From Hymenoscyphus infarciens (lineage: Eukaryota > Ascomycota > Leotiomycetes > Helotiales > Helotiaceae): a stretch of DNA of 64,000 nucleotides. The stretch's first letter is position 1; each line of letters begins with the position of its first letter. Under the pieces are notes generated by a model. The model saw only the letters and a list, made by a program, of their open reading frames with translations. It ran no database searches and had not been told where the DNA came from. The stretch lies in the NCBI GenBank assembly GCA_001414345.1, contig LLCB01000219.1:37070-101069 (forward strand), given 5' to 3'. Shown in pieces: positions 35,255 to 47,709 of the stretch. The position numbers were made by a program, and so were the translations under genes.

Positions 35255-36837
35255 ATGGCAATGAATGCCAGATCTGCCTCGCAGGCAATTCGCGCACTGC
35301 GTGTAAGATCGTTCTACATCTTCTGAAGCTTCTACGGCTGCTAATTGTTCCATAGCCGGTTGTCGTTCGTCCTACAATTATCCCTGCCTATCGAAACTAT
35401 GCCACCTCCTCTGAACCAGACCTCAAGACGACCTTCAAGGAAGCTGTTCCTGCAAAACGGGAATTGCTGAAGAAGGTCAAGTCCTTGGGTGACAAAGTTA
35501 TTGGCGAAGTGAAGATTGAGAACACAATTGGTGGAATGAGGTATGGATTCGCATTCACAAGGTTCCCGGAAAGCAGGAGCTTACAAAATATAGAGGGTTA
35601 AAAGCTATGGTATGGGAAGGTTCGGTTCTCGATGCCAACGAGGGAATTAGATTCCATGGCCGTACGATTAAGGAATGTCAAAAAGAGCTACCAAAGGGTA
35701 CTTCTGGAACAGAGATGCTGCCCGAAGCTATGTTCTGGCTTCTCTTGACAGGACAAGTCCCATCTACAAACCAAGTCAGACAATTCTCGCGTGAGCTTGC
35801 TGGACAATCCGAGCTCCCAGAATTCGTCAACAAGATGCTCGACGCATTTCCAAAAGACCTTCACCCAATGACACAATTTGCAATCGCTGTTTCGGCTCTC
35901 TCGCATACCTCCAAATTCGCTGAAGCATATGCAAAAGGTGTCAACAAGGCGGATTACTGGGAGCCAACTTTTGATGACAGCATCTCCCTTCTTGCAAAAC
36001 TCCCAACAATCGCTGCCAAAATCTACCAGAACTCATACCGTGGTGGTGGAGCTCTCCCAGCAAAAGTTGATTTGAACCAAGATTGGTCGTACAACTTCGC
36101 AGCCATGCTGGGAAAAGGCGGGAAAGAACATGAAAACTTTCAAGATCTGCTAAGATTGTACCTCGCCCTACACGGAGATCATGAGGGTGGTAATGTCTCG
36201 GCTCACGCAACACACTTAGTAGGCAGTGCACTGAGTGACCCGTTTTTGAGTTACAGTGCCGGCCTTCAAGGTCTCGCAGGTCCACTTCACGGGTAAGTAC
36301 ATCCATTCCGTATCACTCTCCTAACTAACCGAAATTCCCAGTCTCGCAGCTCAAGAAGTACTACGATGGATTTTGCAAATGCAAGAACACGTCGGAACCA
36401 GCTTCTCCGACAAAGATGTCTCAGACTACCTCTGGACAACCCTCAAATCCGGCCGCGTCGTCCCAGGCTACGGCCACGCCGTCCTACGTAAGCCAGATCC
36501 CCGCTTCGAAGCCCTCATGGACTACGCATCCTCTCGCCCAGAGATAGCAAAAGATCCCGTCTTCCAACTCGTAAAGAAGAACTCTGAAATCGCACCCGAA
36601 GTCCTCAAAGAGCATGGAAAAACCAAAAATCCATACCCTAATGTTGACTCCAGCTCTGGTGTTCTCTTCCATCACTATGGATTCCATGAGACTCTTTACT
36701 ACACCGCCACTTTTGGTGTTAGTCGGGGATTGGGACCTTTGGCGCAGTTGATTTGGGATCGTGCGTTGGGGTTGCCTATTGAGAGACCTAAGAGTATTAA
36801 TCTTGAGGGGTTGGTTAAGCTTGCTGAGAGTTCGTAG
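35255..36837 (+). CDS. mcsA: Mitochondrial 2-methylcitrate synthase, 475 aa
   Basis: It condenses propionyl-CoA with oxaloacetate. The four exons are 35255-35302, 35356-35540, 35594-36292 and 36342-36837; all introns are GT-AG. The N-terminal ~40 residues are basic and Ser/Ala-rich, as in mitochondrial targeting. Citrate-synthase catalytic residues are present: His in GPLHG, His in GYGHAVLR, and Asp in YPNVDSSSG. The phrase [17 protein letters not shown] is typical of the fungal synthases. Its pairing with 2-methylisocitrate lyase favours methylcitrate over plain citrate synthase; fungal enzymes often accept both substrates. Confidence 0.92.
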
Positions 36838-38300
36838 AAGTACTGAGATGTATATATGATTATCAAGAGACCAAGAAGAGATATTTTGGGGAGTTTCATC
36901 AGTGGAGTCCGTTATTAGTTTGGTAGATGAAAATTTCAGCTAGTCACGAAATGCACGTAAAAATATTCTTAACCCACTCACAAGTTCAAAGGAAGATGGC
37001 GAAAGCTTGGTTTACTCGATGTTTGTTTGGCTTGCTCGCAACTTCTTTTTGTCCCCAATATGGAGGTTGGCTTACTCGCAGGTTACACGTAGCTTACTCG
37101 TTGGCTTACTCGCTGGCTTACTCGCAACTTCTTTCTGTTACTCAATATTTGTTTGGCTTGATTGGGCCCATCAAGGTAGGTCACGCATTCACCAAATAAC
37201 CACACTAGAGGCCATTCAATGATTGGTCCCGCTTTATTGAGCCCCCCACAGGCAAAAGTACTTATATTCAAATAAGTCATAGTTACGGCTACCTGTTTGG
37301 CAAGGCGGGTGTGTGCAAGGGTGCTAGCCTGGGGACGTTCAAGTCGCAGAACCAACTAATTACTCACAGACTTTGCTTACAGACGGTTGTCTTATTGTAT
37401 AAAATCCTATGCAAAATGGTTCTTGCACACTGTATTCTTTTGGTTTTTTTTTAAGGACTCAGTCGCGGCGGAAGATAATATATTCACTTTATGGGGCGTC
37501 TTCACACTGCCAGTGTTGATTACAGAATATCAAACCTATCAGAAATTGGGCCAAATCCCCGCGGTGACGAAAAAAAAACACGAACCACCTCCTCGCTAAG
37601 TCCAAAAAGTAAAACGACCTTCAAAATAGGTTCAAAATAGGTTCAAAACAACAACAAAAAAATAACGAAAAAGTAAAAAAAAAACTCTAGCCGCCGAAAG
37701 GCAGCTAGAGAATACCCGGTATGTTGGATGTTTTTATTTTTGTTATTTCGGAACAGGCGGAGAGACCCTCGAGTCTCCATCCATTAACTGACTAGGCCAG
37801 GCGAGTAAGCTTCTAGTTTTGATGGGAGTACAACACCTTATTTGTGGTTATGAATAATGTGGAGATTGTGTGGGGAGCTGGGTTAGGCGAGGGGGGCTAA
37901 ATAGGCGAGCCACTGCTAGCGTTGGAGACAGAAGACATTCACCCTTTTCTATCACTACCTTCAAGCCCAAACATAAAGAAAAACAGCAAACCCACCTCTG
38001 TCAACAAACTCAGGTTACCTAGGATACAGCATGCGATATGCAACAAAAAAGGAGCTGAATAAAGATCGCTCGATGTGAACACAACCTATCAGGCAAATAT
38101 TCAAGTTCACCCCAAGGAAGAAATGCAACAACATATCAAACGAGAATCATGAGAATATCATATTGCTGTTTCCTTCCACCCCTCTCCTATATTAAGCAAT
38201 TTAGCAACACCTAGCAAAAACTTCGCCCAGCTCAAACTCTCCATTCAATCCTACCTCCGCCAAAAGTTCCCAAAACCCACCTCCTTTTCAAGCCCAAACC
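36838..38300. repeat. Intergenic with short direct repeats
   Basis: The stretch 37010-37160 is built from GGCTTACTCG words (at least four) and a duplicated CTCGCAACTTCTTT block. CAAAATAGGTT is tandemly duplicated near 37622-37645, before a strong hairpin. 37700-38300 shows nothing further; the end is the 3' flank of the WSC gene. Confidence 0.5.
37685..37710. other. GNRA-capped hairpin
   Basis: CTCTAGC and GCTAGAG pair, followed by one C/A mismatch, GCC/GGC pairing and a GAAA tetraloop. It is flanked by A-rich and T-rich runs. A structured RNA or transcription-end element is possible, but nothing else supports a gene. Confidence 0.45.
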
Positions 38301-41300
38301 TCAAATCCCAGAAGTGCTAACAATCACAGTCTTCGTCCACTCGACTCTCTCCACACCAACAACCCTCGTTGCAGCCCAAAGATTGTACATATTCCCCCCA
38401 CCACACTTGTCCCCCTTTCCATCATCACCCTTACAAACAAACCCACAAGCCTTACTCCCAACCAAACTAGTAGGTACCGGTGAAGGAATAGCAGTATGCG
38501 CATAACACTCCCTCCCATATTCCAAACCAACGTACGCGTAGGTCGTAGCAGGTACAGCAGAAAGACGTTCGAGCGCAGATGAGATACAGAGAGAAGGCGT
38601 CATGCTATCATTGCTGAAGAGTTTAGGCATGTTGTGGCCTGTGAAGGGTCCGCCTGCTGGGTCGGAGAAACAGCCTACGGGAGTGAAACCGAGGATTTGT
38701 GAGGTAGGGGTTGGTGTGTTTGTGGGTGCTAGGGGAACGGTTGTGAAAGAGTTCGATGTAGTGATAATATTTGAGGATGCAGAAGTTGTTGTGAAACTAG
38801 TTGCTGATGGATTGACATCCGGTTTTGATATGATACTCGAACTTGAAGTAATCAACGACGATAGCACGTTTGAGGAACTCAATCCAGATCCCTGATTGCC
38901 ATTACGGTACAAAGATAGCCTCGAAAAGCCACCACACTAGAAGCACATTAGCATATCAAAACCGTTTGTCTGAGCAGTCAGCTAGGACATACAATTTCAG
39001 AGTGGTTTCCTTTACACGGCAAAGAGCAACTACTCTCCAGAGCCGGGACGCTGCCCTCATTAAGTGACCCACAATAACCTACGTGGTGTCAGTAAGCACT
39101 CCACAGCCAGTACGGGGGAACTTACACTCCCTACCATATTCCAACCCAAACAAGACATATCCCTGACAAAATGCCAAGCAGTTTTCTATAGTCATTTGAT
39201 CGTTGGCTTGACTTTTGCCGCTTAACGCCCTGCCTATGGTAGCTTCCGTGTAACATCCAGCATATCTGTATGCTCCGTTGCTTGCTCCGCTCGAAGGCGC
39301 AGCCGAAGTTGACGCATAACTTGACGATATGACAGTCAAGGAGGTACTGGATGACGGATTTGCGGTTGTCGTGATAGCTTGCTGGCTGCTAGATGTGCCA
39401 CTAGATTTCGAGGTTGACAAAGTAGTCGAAACCAGACTCGGGGACGATCCTGATGACGAAGTCGTTGTGCCTGGAACCGTTTGTGAAATCGAAACCGATG
39501 TTGGAGAAGCCGTGCCAGAGTCCGATGATGAAGTCGATATTCCCTCACTATCTTGCGATGCTACCAGTGAGCTGGAAGAAGAACTGCCAGATTCGACTGG
39601 TATAGAATCTGAGCCTGGGATGTACTTCATACGATCATAGTAAATAGAAGCATATGACCCAGCACCACCACAAGCTTGTGCCGTATTTCCCGGACAGCTA
39701 AAAGAACATTTCTTTGCAGCTTCAAGAGAGCTTTCTCAATTAGCACGACTGAATGGAATCTATCGGGGATACGTACTATCTGAGAGCAGAGGGAGGTTTG
39801 TTTCCGCACTATTTCCTTGTTAGACAATTCTCTCACGTGGACGGAAAATACAAACCCAACACTCGGTATCTGCAAGAAATTAGCTTCGTTCTTTCTCAAT
39901 TCGGGGGTAGGGCGCACGATATTCAGTTCCAGCAAACATATAACCAGCCTTGAAGCATGTCGTCTGACATTGTCCGTTCTCGTTATTGGGTGAACTGAAC
40001 TGCTTCTGTAATTGCCTTCCGTTTCCATCATTGTAGCATCCTAAATATAAGTACTGGGCAGACCCATTCTGCAACAATGGTCCAGTCTGGTTTGTGACAA
40101 TATTCGCAGATATAAGAACTTCGTGAACTCCGAAATTTAGATCACTGCCACTTATTAGTTGAGAGTCCACTAGTTCTTGTATGTGTTTCTGGCGGTCCGT
40201 GAAAACTTTGAAGAATCGCCAATTATCCCAAACTACTTCGCATAATATTTGATATTGTGCAAGTAGGTCTCGAATAATCAGGTTTTACGCTTTGTTGTTT
40301 TTCGAAATTGTCCGTACGATAAACAAATTCATAACATCTCGTGGGAAAAGGACTTACTCAGTATTCAATATCCACACATCAGACACCTGGTGATCAAGGC
40401 GATTGACCCCAAGAGGAGCCGCAGAAATGGATACCTGCCCTAAAGCGCATGAATTGACATCGATAGATTGAGCTTCGTGTAAATCAACGGCAGAATTCGG
40501 GGCGAACAGTTCCGTATCGATAGGGGGTTTGCTTTTGGTGATGTGTAAAGCCGATCCACCAGAATTACAGATTCGGATTTCCCGGGATTGAGTGGTACCA
40601 GCATGAACATTCCCAAAATCCATGACAACTGGGTTCGAATAATCCCATCCACCTTCCACAGTCGAGACAGAAATATTAGCAACAGGGGCCGTTGAGGCAG
40701 ACCCGGTTAACAAAATGTACTCGGCTCCACCCGTGCTCCAGATTTGTAAAAAGGTGCTGTAGACTCCTGTTTGAGTTGCAAGGAACTTGAGTGGGATGGT
40801 CAAGGGTTGATCAGTGGTAAGCGTTTGGCCGACTTGTGGAAGGCTCGTTGAGCTAAATCCACTTCCCAGATTCCCATTCGTAATATTTGTGTACTCCACG
40901 GGCCCATCCCCTGGGTCGACACTCTTCGTCCACGCAAAGCCCAGGAATGTCAAAGTCTGGGTCCCAACATTGGAAACAATCACAGCAGCCGACGATCCCG
41001 TCTTCGCACCATCAGATCCAATGACAATCCCTCCAAAATCTATTTCGGGAGGTGCGACTGTGAGATATGCGGATTTCGATACGGTTGTGCCACTTAGTGA
41101 AATTGGAAGGATAGTAGAGTACTTGGGTACGGCGTTTGTGGTGAAAATGTTAAGACTTGTACTGACGACTCCGGGAAGTATTTTGCCAAAGGAAGCATTT
41201 TGAGCGTCATTTATAGAAGCTTGTGTGAGATTCCAAGTTACTGGAAAAGAAAACTGTGCACCTTGGAGCAATGGACCTTTTGGGAGAGTGCTGTTCGAAC

Positions 41301-43777
41301 ATTGCCAAGTTTTATCTCCTGTTGAGCAGCCGTTGATTGAAGTAATTCCTATTAGAGCTGTGCAGTTGATAGTCTTCGTGTTTGTACTCCCGATCGGAGT
41401 ATTGCCAAAGTCAACAGGCGACGAGCATTTAAGCGGAAGTGCGACTGGTGATCCGAGACAAATGATATTGCCACTACTATCGGAAACGTAAAGCCGACCT
41501 ATTAAATCAGCCTTTTGTGCTTGAAAGCCCCCAAGGATTTCATACCATCACCAAATGCTGGTCGTAGAAATTTGTTAAGACCCCCAGTGGGTGGGATGGA
41601 AATTTGAGTGAGCACACCATTCACGGGTACAGCATTGAAGGCCCGAACGCCGGCATTTGGATCTGTAACCCAAAGTATTCCCGTCCCTGGCTTGTTGTTG
41701 TTTGAAGTGATTGTTGGGGTACCTTGAATGATGAGTTATAAATTCGAGGAGGAAACAGAAGAGGACATTACCAATTCCGACACGTCCGGCACCATTCGTT
41801 GTTGTTTGACCGACGAGAGTAAACAGAGGTGCCCCTTGAGAATCGTGGCCAAACTTATAGCACACAGTCGGATATCCTAGAAACTTAGTTATTTGTTTTT
41901 ACAATCCATCATGGGAGTAGGGAATGCCTCACCGACTGGAGTAAAGCTGCTTATGGTTAGTCGCGCAGTTTGAAAGCATACTTAGAGGGTAAAACCTACT
42001 AAATATAGCCCCCTTCAAGTGGATATGATCCAGCTCCTGCGAAGATTGATCCTTGTGTGACGATTGTTTGGATGATATTATCAGTTCCTAAATAGTCAAA
42101 TTTAGTCACTGCCTCAGAAGTAAGAAGTTCGGTCTTTTCTTGCTCATTGTGCGCATGTCCTAGGACATTCGTGGTCATCAATCGAGAGGGTTTAGGAGAA
42201 TTGCGAAAGTGAGTTTCTGATTCCCCTAAACCCCCTCGAATCAATTCCTTCGAATGTCTCACACAATCCAAAGAAAGGCAAGTGTACGCGGGGCAAGGAC
42301 TTTAACTTACCTCCCGGTCCTTGTTTGAACCCCCCGAGGTTGTTGGCATTCATTATGCTGGCCAAAGTCAGCTAGCACAAGTTACGAGGTTAGCAATACT
42401 TACTACGCCTTGCCATTCTTCCCCATTACTAACCCGATTCTAGATACCCCGGCCCCTTTGAAAATATCCGGGTCGAGAAGAGCAACGCCACTGGATCCAA
42501 GATCTCTGTCGCCAGCGTCCATCGTAATGTATTCATATGGTTCAAAATAATCGGAAAGAGATAGCTTTCCGGAATCAGAAACAGTGAAGCTGGCCACAAC
42601 TTCATCCAAAGTTGACAACGGCGTTCGTCCAGATGCTGGAACATCCCCATTTGCATGCCCCTCGCCATTGCTATTTCTCATCAGTTAATTCTAGACGATT
42701 GTGCATTTTGAGGCCGTACCCGGTGACAAGAAAAAACCTATTCCCATCTGTCGCAAATCCCTGACCTGCTTGCCAAATCCCGGCTTTCCCACCTTGTTGG
42801 ATAGTAATATCCGAAACAACTGATGGTGCTCCAGGACTAGACTCCATGGCGTAAACCGAGGTGACTCCTGGACTCGAGTTAGAATAAATAGAAGCAATAA
42901 ACTCTGATAAGATGACAAACCGATTCCTGGACTTTTGCTGACAGCTACCAGCATTCCTGTATAGTTGAAAAGATCGCAATGGCCACCGAAACCACCAATC
43001 ACAACATTTCCAATCATGGTTACAGACGCTCGTTGCAATACAGTGCCGCCAATGAAATATCTACAAGAAGATTAGTTATTGGATTCAAAGCTGGTTCTAA
43101 ACCACCTACCGTGCGCGATCATTATCTGCCGAACTGCCATCAACAAGAACAGGGAAACCGGGCCTGTCTTTCAAAGTTTGAACATCCACGGCAAAGAATT
43201 TGTATATACCTAGATACTGATCAGCAAATAAAATTGCCAGTTGTGTATTTAGACTAACCATTCGCGACGCCACCGTTGGATGCTCCATTCTTGTAGCCTT
43301 TGGAAAAGAAGTATGCAGTATTGGTGCTGGGATCAATAATTGGCGTACCCTGCGAAAATCAGTGAGAATCCTCCCGTCAAAGAAGGGTATGAGACATACA
43401 ATGACACCAATGTAGTCAGGAATATCAGTGCATCCGATATCACTCTGAAGAAAGGGTGGCTGAAGAGTTCGAGAGTTCAATAGAGTCCCATTTACTGCAT
43501 CAAGGGTTCGAAGAATGTTCATTGAAGATGCGATGAACACCAATTGAGATGCCCCAGGAGGAGTAAACAATAATGGTTTTGCGTACCACTTCTCCTTAGG
43601 GCCATAAGCGTTTTTCCAAAGAATCCCAAAGCTGGATGAACCAACAATGGATGGATCCAGGTTGTGATTGCTAAGGTAGGAAGATTGTGCGGCGTCGGCA
43701 TCTTGAATTTCGTCTGTTGGTCCAAGGGAATGAATGACCGCAGCGATAAACGCCAGAAGAAAGAGGACTGATCGCAT
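38301..43777 (-). CDS. Secreted beta-propeller/Ig-like/triple-WSC protein, 1431 aa
   Basis: Eighteen exons on the minus strand: 43777-43400, 43349-43259, 43209-43110, 43060-42921, 42867-42720, 42670-42404, 42357-42311, 42087-42000, 41946-41933, 41876-41772, 41722-41546, 41498-40358, 40144-39918, 39869-39856, 39808-39777, 39730-39126, 39078-38993, 38936-38301. Every junction keeps frame, including two 14-nt microexons. A signal peptide (MRSVLFLLAFIAAVIHS) leads a PQQ/YVTN-like propeller (~30-520). Ig-like 'choice-of-anchor D' repeats with IDFG/VMDFG motifs follow (~550-900). Three WSC domains come next (~930-1020, ~1125-1225, ~1305-1400, each with an ECWC/ECYC-type core), separated by Ser/Thr-rich linkers. 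There is no C-terminal anchor. WSC domains bind fungal wall glucan, so extracellular or wall-bound action is likely; the enzymatic role is unknown. Confidence 0.85.
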
Positions 43778-45144
43778 ATTGAAGAGCGACGAAATATGGC
43801 TGTCCTCGACTCCGCCCTCGAGGAATTGAGAATGAAAAACGAGAGACTTGGGTGTGGGAGTCTGGAGTGTAACCCGGAACGAAAGGAAAACTTCACCAAA
43901 CTTTGTGAATTTAGAGGGAAGGTACGATATATAGTGTGAACGGGAAGGCGCGCCCAACGAACATGCATTGGGCCGTCTCCAACCATTATTACTGCTACTG
44001 TGGCCATTCTCCAAGACAGAATCAATTGCATCACAGAGAGGTACAAGAAATCGCACTACAATAACAAAAGCAGGTCCAGATACGCGATAGTGAAACGTAG
44101 TCGCCACTCGACGACGATTAGACGGACAGAAGAAACGGCGGAGGAACATATTCAAGAGCAAATCCCTCAAGCCTTTCAAGTTATTGAAATGCTTTCGTAG
44201 TGTAATTCCCTTGCAATACCCTTGGAGTATGACAATTGATAGAGCAATTTGGGCATGCATCCTAGGTCCCCTTAGTGACCGCTTCGGTACCTCTCTGCCG
44301 GCAGTAGAGCACAACGTTGCGGGGGATCTAATGACAAGAGATCACGAACCTCGAAGTTGTGTGCTACCCGACAATTTCCAAGACACCCATGGACGTCATC
44401 TGAACTGGTGAAATGTGATACATCAATATGTACCTGAATCTGCTCGATGAAAAAATTGGGGCCTGGATCCATGAATGAAATTTAACACAGGGAGAGAGAA
44501 AGTACCTATGAGGGAAGGAGCAGCCTTCATCAGCCAGAGACTCGGAAATTGCTTGAACTTCTGTTTGGCGAGGGGCGGGGGGTTCTCATGGACGTACCTC
44601 CTACCTCTAGGTAAGTTAACAAAGCTGCCACGATGGAGAAAGGAGCTCCTCAGCTACCCCTCGCGCTTTTCTTGGATTCAAAAGCCACAGTGGAAAGGGG
44701 CCCGACCTAGGCTAAAACTTCTGGCTTTCTCCAAGAAGAAGAGACTTGGAAAGCGCACCAATCCGCACTGCATTTGCTCGGTTTGCAAAAATCGTACCAG
44801 AGGTGCCTCGGTGAGGTGTTACCGAACAGCAAACGCAACGAATGCACAGGTCGTACGGCATAACACGAGTAAATACTTGTCATCATATAAACAAACCCCC
44901 TTTATCCATTGTATGGGGTCGACAATGAACTCAAACCGGAGAATCGGTTCTTGTAACTAGAACGAGAAGATGGTCGCTCTGTACGCGAAGCAGCTGAGTC
45001 TTGATCGAGCGGCATTGAGCAGTTGGTATGCAGTATTGAAACTGGGGGGGGGAAGGGAGGTTGGGTTTCGCAGCCAACTATCCCTTTGGGACTAGTCGGC
45101 TTTCGACGCGACCTTGCACGTGAATTGCTTGCTAAGCAGACTGG
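43778..45144. other. Intergenic, no supported gene
   Basis: The 1.4 kb between two divergent genes has ORFs up to 161 codons, but none looks protein-like. It probably contains both promoters. Confidence 0.35.
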
Positions 45145-46168
45145 ATGGATGCCAATCTTACATGAGAGCGCGTGACCTCCAAGCCATCGGATGCCAAAAA
45201 GAGGAAGCAGATACAGGACCGCCTCGCCCAACGCTCAAGACGTGGGTAATCCGTTTTACTTGTTTTCAGAAAACCGAAGCACAGCTGCCTTTCTCGTATA
45301 TATTGAGAATTGCTATATTCAAAGCCAAATCTTCGCAAACATTGGACTCTTCAGCCACAAGAAGGGACTGGCTGCTTGGCCGCTTTTTTAATAGGGGAAA
45401 TATGCTGACTAGCAACATTGGATTTTAGGAAAACGCCTACGAGATGCAAAGAACCAGTCATCAGAGATTACAACTCAAGCATCGACGCTTGGACACCCCG
45501 GATTGACTGAATCCCTTGGAGTTTTAAGCCCAAATACTATCGGTGGTTACCTCGATCAAAGCTATTCTTTCGGTGCGCTGGACCCGGCTGGTTCTCTTGA
45601 TGTCTTTTATCCGACTGTTTCACTTGATTCCTTCGATCCGATGACTCCATTTGATCTCGACCCGACTCCTTCTCTCAGTACTGTAGACCCGACCATTTGC
45701 TTTGGGGATATGATGCCTTCATTTACGCTTCAAAATCCATCAGTCAATCCTCCCTCTCCACCTTGTACTTGCTCTGTAATCGGGCTGGCTCCCAACCTAA
45801 GTCACGACCTTCCCTACAAGCTCACGGCAATTACGGCATTATATATCAATGGCGAGGTACTTGGTTTATCATGTTGCACGATAATTCCGGCCAAGTCTAA
45901 ACCCGCCACGCCAGAAATTCCCCTTCCGTTACGCCCTACACCCACTCAGCTTCTTACCGTGCATCTAAGTGGCTTCGACCGATTTCCCTTCCCCAAAATG
46001 CGGGACAACGTTATCAGTATGAGCGGCTTGATCGATGAAGAAGAATTTGGCCGCGATATGTTTATGATGCCAAGTTTTTCCATCGCTCCAGGTGGTTTAG
46101 CATGGAATCCGAAAGCATGGAAGGTTGAAAAGCCTTTTGCGGATAAGTGGGGATTTCTGTTCCGTTGA
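45145..46168 (+). CDS. bZIP regulator with DUF3425 C terminus; 5' end uncertain
   Basis: Exon 2 (45429-46168) ends in a clear DUF3425 tail: LPLRPTPTQL, then PFPKMRDN, EEEFGRDM and KWGFLF. Exon 1, read to 45241, encodes a bZIP basic region (DAKKRKQIQDRLAQRSRR), joined to KRLRDAKNQ across a 187-bp intron with GTGGGT and a TTTTAG acceptor. The nearest in-frame ATG is 45145, but TGA at 45163-45165 interrupts it before the basic region; a CGA-to-TGA change would explain this. Either the gene is a recent pseudogene, or translation begins in an unseen upstream exon. It is a nuclear DNA-binding protein if functional. The leucine zipper is weak, as in many DUF3425 members. Confidence 0.65.
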
Positions 46169-46453
46169 TGGGTCTCCAATAAGCCAAACTGGCTCTTTTC
46201 AATTTTATCGAGAGAATGTCCTCCAAAAATTCGACCGTTACCGTTCGGAAACGGTCGTTTTCTCTCTTCACTGAGTCACGCCAATGTTACTGTCACGAAA
46301 ACTTCAAAGGCCATCAACATAGCTAGGCTTAGAAAGGCTTCCATGTAGCTGAATGTCTACAAATTACAACCCACCCCTCTCAGAAAAGACAACAAAGCTG
46401 ACCGAACATATGGAGAGAGCGACACTATCCCAACCCTCCAGTCTTCGGCAACC
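46169..46453. other. Convergent 3' intergenic gap with strong hairpin
   Basis: A perfect 8-bp inverted repeat, CGACCGTT (46232-46239) and AACGGTCG (46250-46257), surrounds an inner alternative stem ACCGTT/AACGGT with CGGA loop. It lies downstream of both converging genes and may sit in a shared 3' UTR. Confidence 0.55.
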
Positions 46454-47282
46454 TTATGCCTTTTCAGCAACATCCACAATCCAATCGACCACTTTCGGCA
46501 AAGCACTGACATTTGGAATATGACCGGCATTGATACTTGTAACAGCAACCTTTTTCCCGCTCGATTTTTCAATGTTTTCGATCCCGCGTTTCTGGCCTTC
46601 GACCGGAATACATGCATCAAGCTCGCAAACTAGATACGAGACCGGGACGTCGTTGTATCCTGCATGCGTCAACTCGTTGCTGAAACTGACAGCCGAATGA
46701 CAAGCAAACGCCTCGACTACAGCTATACCAACTTCCGCTGGCATATCCTGAAGTACGAGGGCGGCAGTACCCGCTTGGTCGTCATGTATCATCCAGCCAT
46801 CGTCCTGTTTCGAGGTTAACGAGGAGCATTAGGAGGGAGGTTGGGCGAAAGCATACAAGAACCGTCAAGTTTACTCCTTTCACCACCTGTTCAGAGGTTG
46901 CCAATGATTCTCCAACAGCTGGAACAACCGATGTCATGTATGCTATATGCACAACCCCTCCTTTCTTTCCTTGGCTCTCTCTTTCCGCTTTACTCGCGCC
47001 TTTGGTGCTTTGGGTTGTTGGGACACCTCCGTAAGAATGAGAAATGAGAATCACGTCTTTTCCCTCGTCTGCAAGTTTCTCCACTTCTCTGCGTATGAAG
47101 ACAGCATCGTCGTACATTGTTGGCGGTACCCCTGGCCTCCCTTCTCTTTTTCTGAGACCAACTGTCGGGAGATGCAAACCCCGAATTTCATAGCCTTTCT
47201 CTCTCACTGCTTCGAATACTGGGTCGTAAGCATCGGGACCAGAGAAAGACCCAGGAATGAGGAGGATTGAAGGTTTAGACAT
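46454..47282 (-). CDS. Alpha/beta-hydrolase, 258 aa
   Basis: The exons are 47282-46857 and 46804-46454; the 52-bp intron uses GTATGC and CAG with a GTTAAC branch. The protein starts with the hydrolase strand and oxyanion region ILLIPGSFSG, carries the nucleophile elbow SHSYGG, an acid candidate in VCELDACIP, and the catalytic histidine in INAGHIPN near the C terminus. There is no signal peptide, so it is cytosolic. It belongs to the large fungal group of small esterase-like hydrolases; the substrate is unknown. Confidence 0.88.
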
Positions 47283-47700
47283 TTTGAAGAGTTGTATGAG
47301 GCGGGTTGGAGTGTTCTTTTAATGGCTTTCTGGGAGTGATAAAATTTATGCTTTGGAAATCAGTTCAAAGTGCAGTCCTTTCTTCTTATAGCAGCTCGTA
47401 TAGAGTCTCGCAGCCCTTTTCTTTCTAAACTTATTTTCTGACTTTCTGACATGTTGTATTACTGTTGGTACGGGTACCAACACCCGTTTCGTTGGTCTTT
47501 CCGTGTCAGAAAAACGGGGTCGATGTGCAGGGTAGGATTTGCTAGTACATGCGAAGTGGTCCTACACCTTCTAACTTCAGCTTGCTTCTCGCCTTGAGAT
47601 GCTACAAGGGGGTAGGCCCGCCATTTTTGCTATCTTGAATCCGAAAGGGGTCAATATTCCAGCTGATTTCTGCTGGATGGATAGAGCTAAGGTGCTCTAT
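47283..47700. other. Intergenic, promoter of the hydrolase
   Basis: This 418-bp stretch lies upstream of the hydrolase and ends at the target duplication of a Mutator-like element. GGTACGGGTACC-like palindromic sequence occurs near 47468-47479. Confidence 0.4.
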
Positions 47701-47709
47701 TTATAAATA

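Noticed and set aside
43106..44314. 402-codon minus-strand ORF
   Set aside because: It runs through introns and the upstream region of the WSC gene; the real start is the signal-peptide ATG at 43777 and the frame is broken by the first intron.
44475..44960. 161-codon ORF
   Set aside because: No family resemblance and no splice partner; likely chance ORF in a promoter region.
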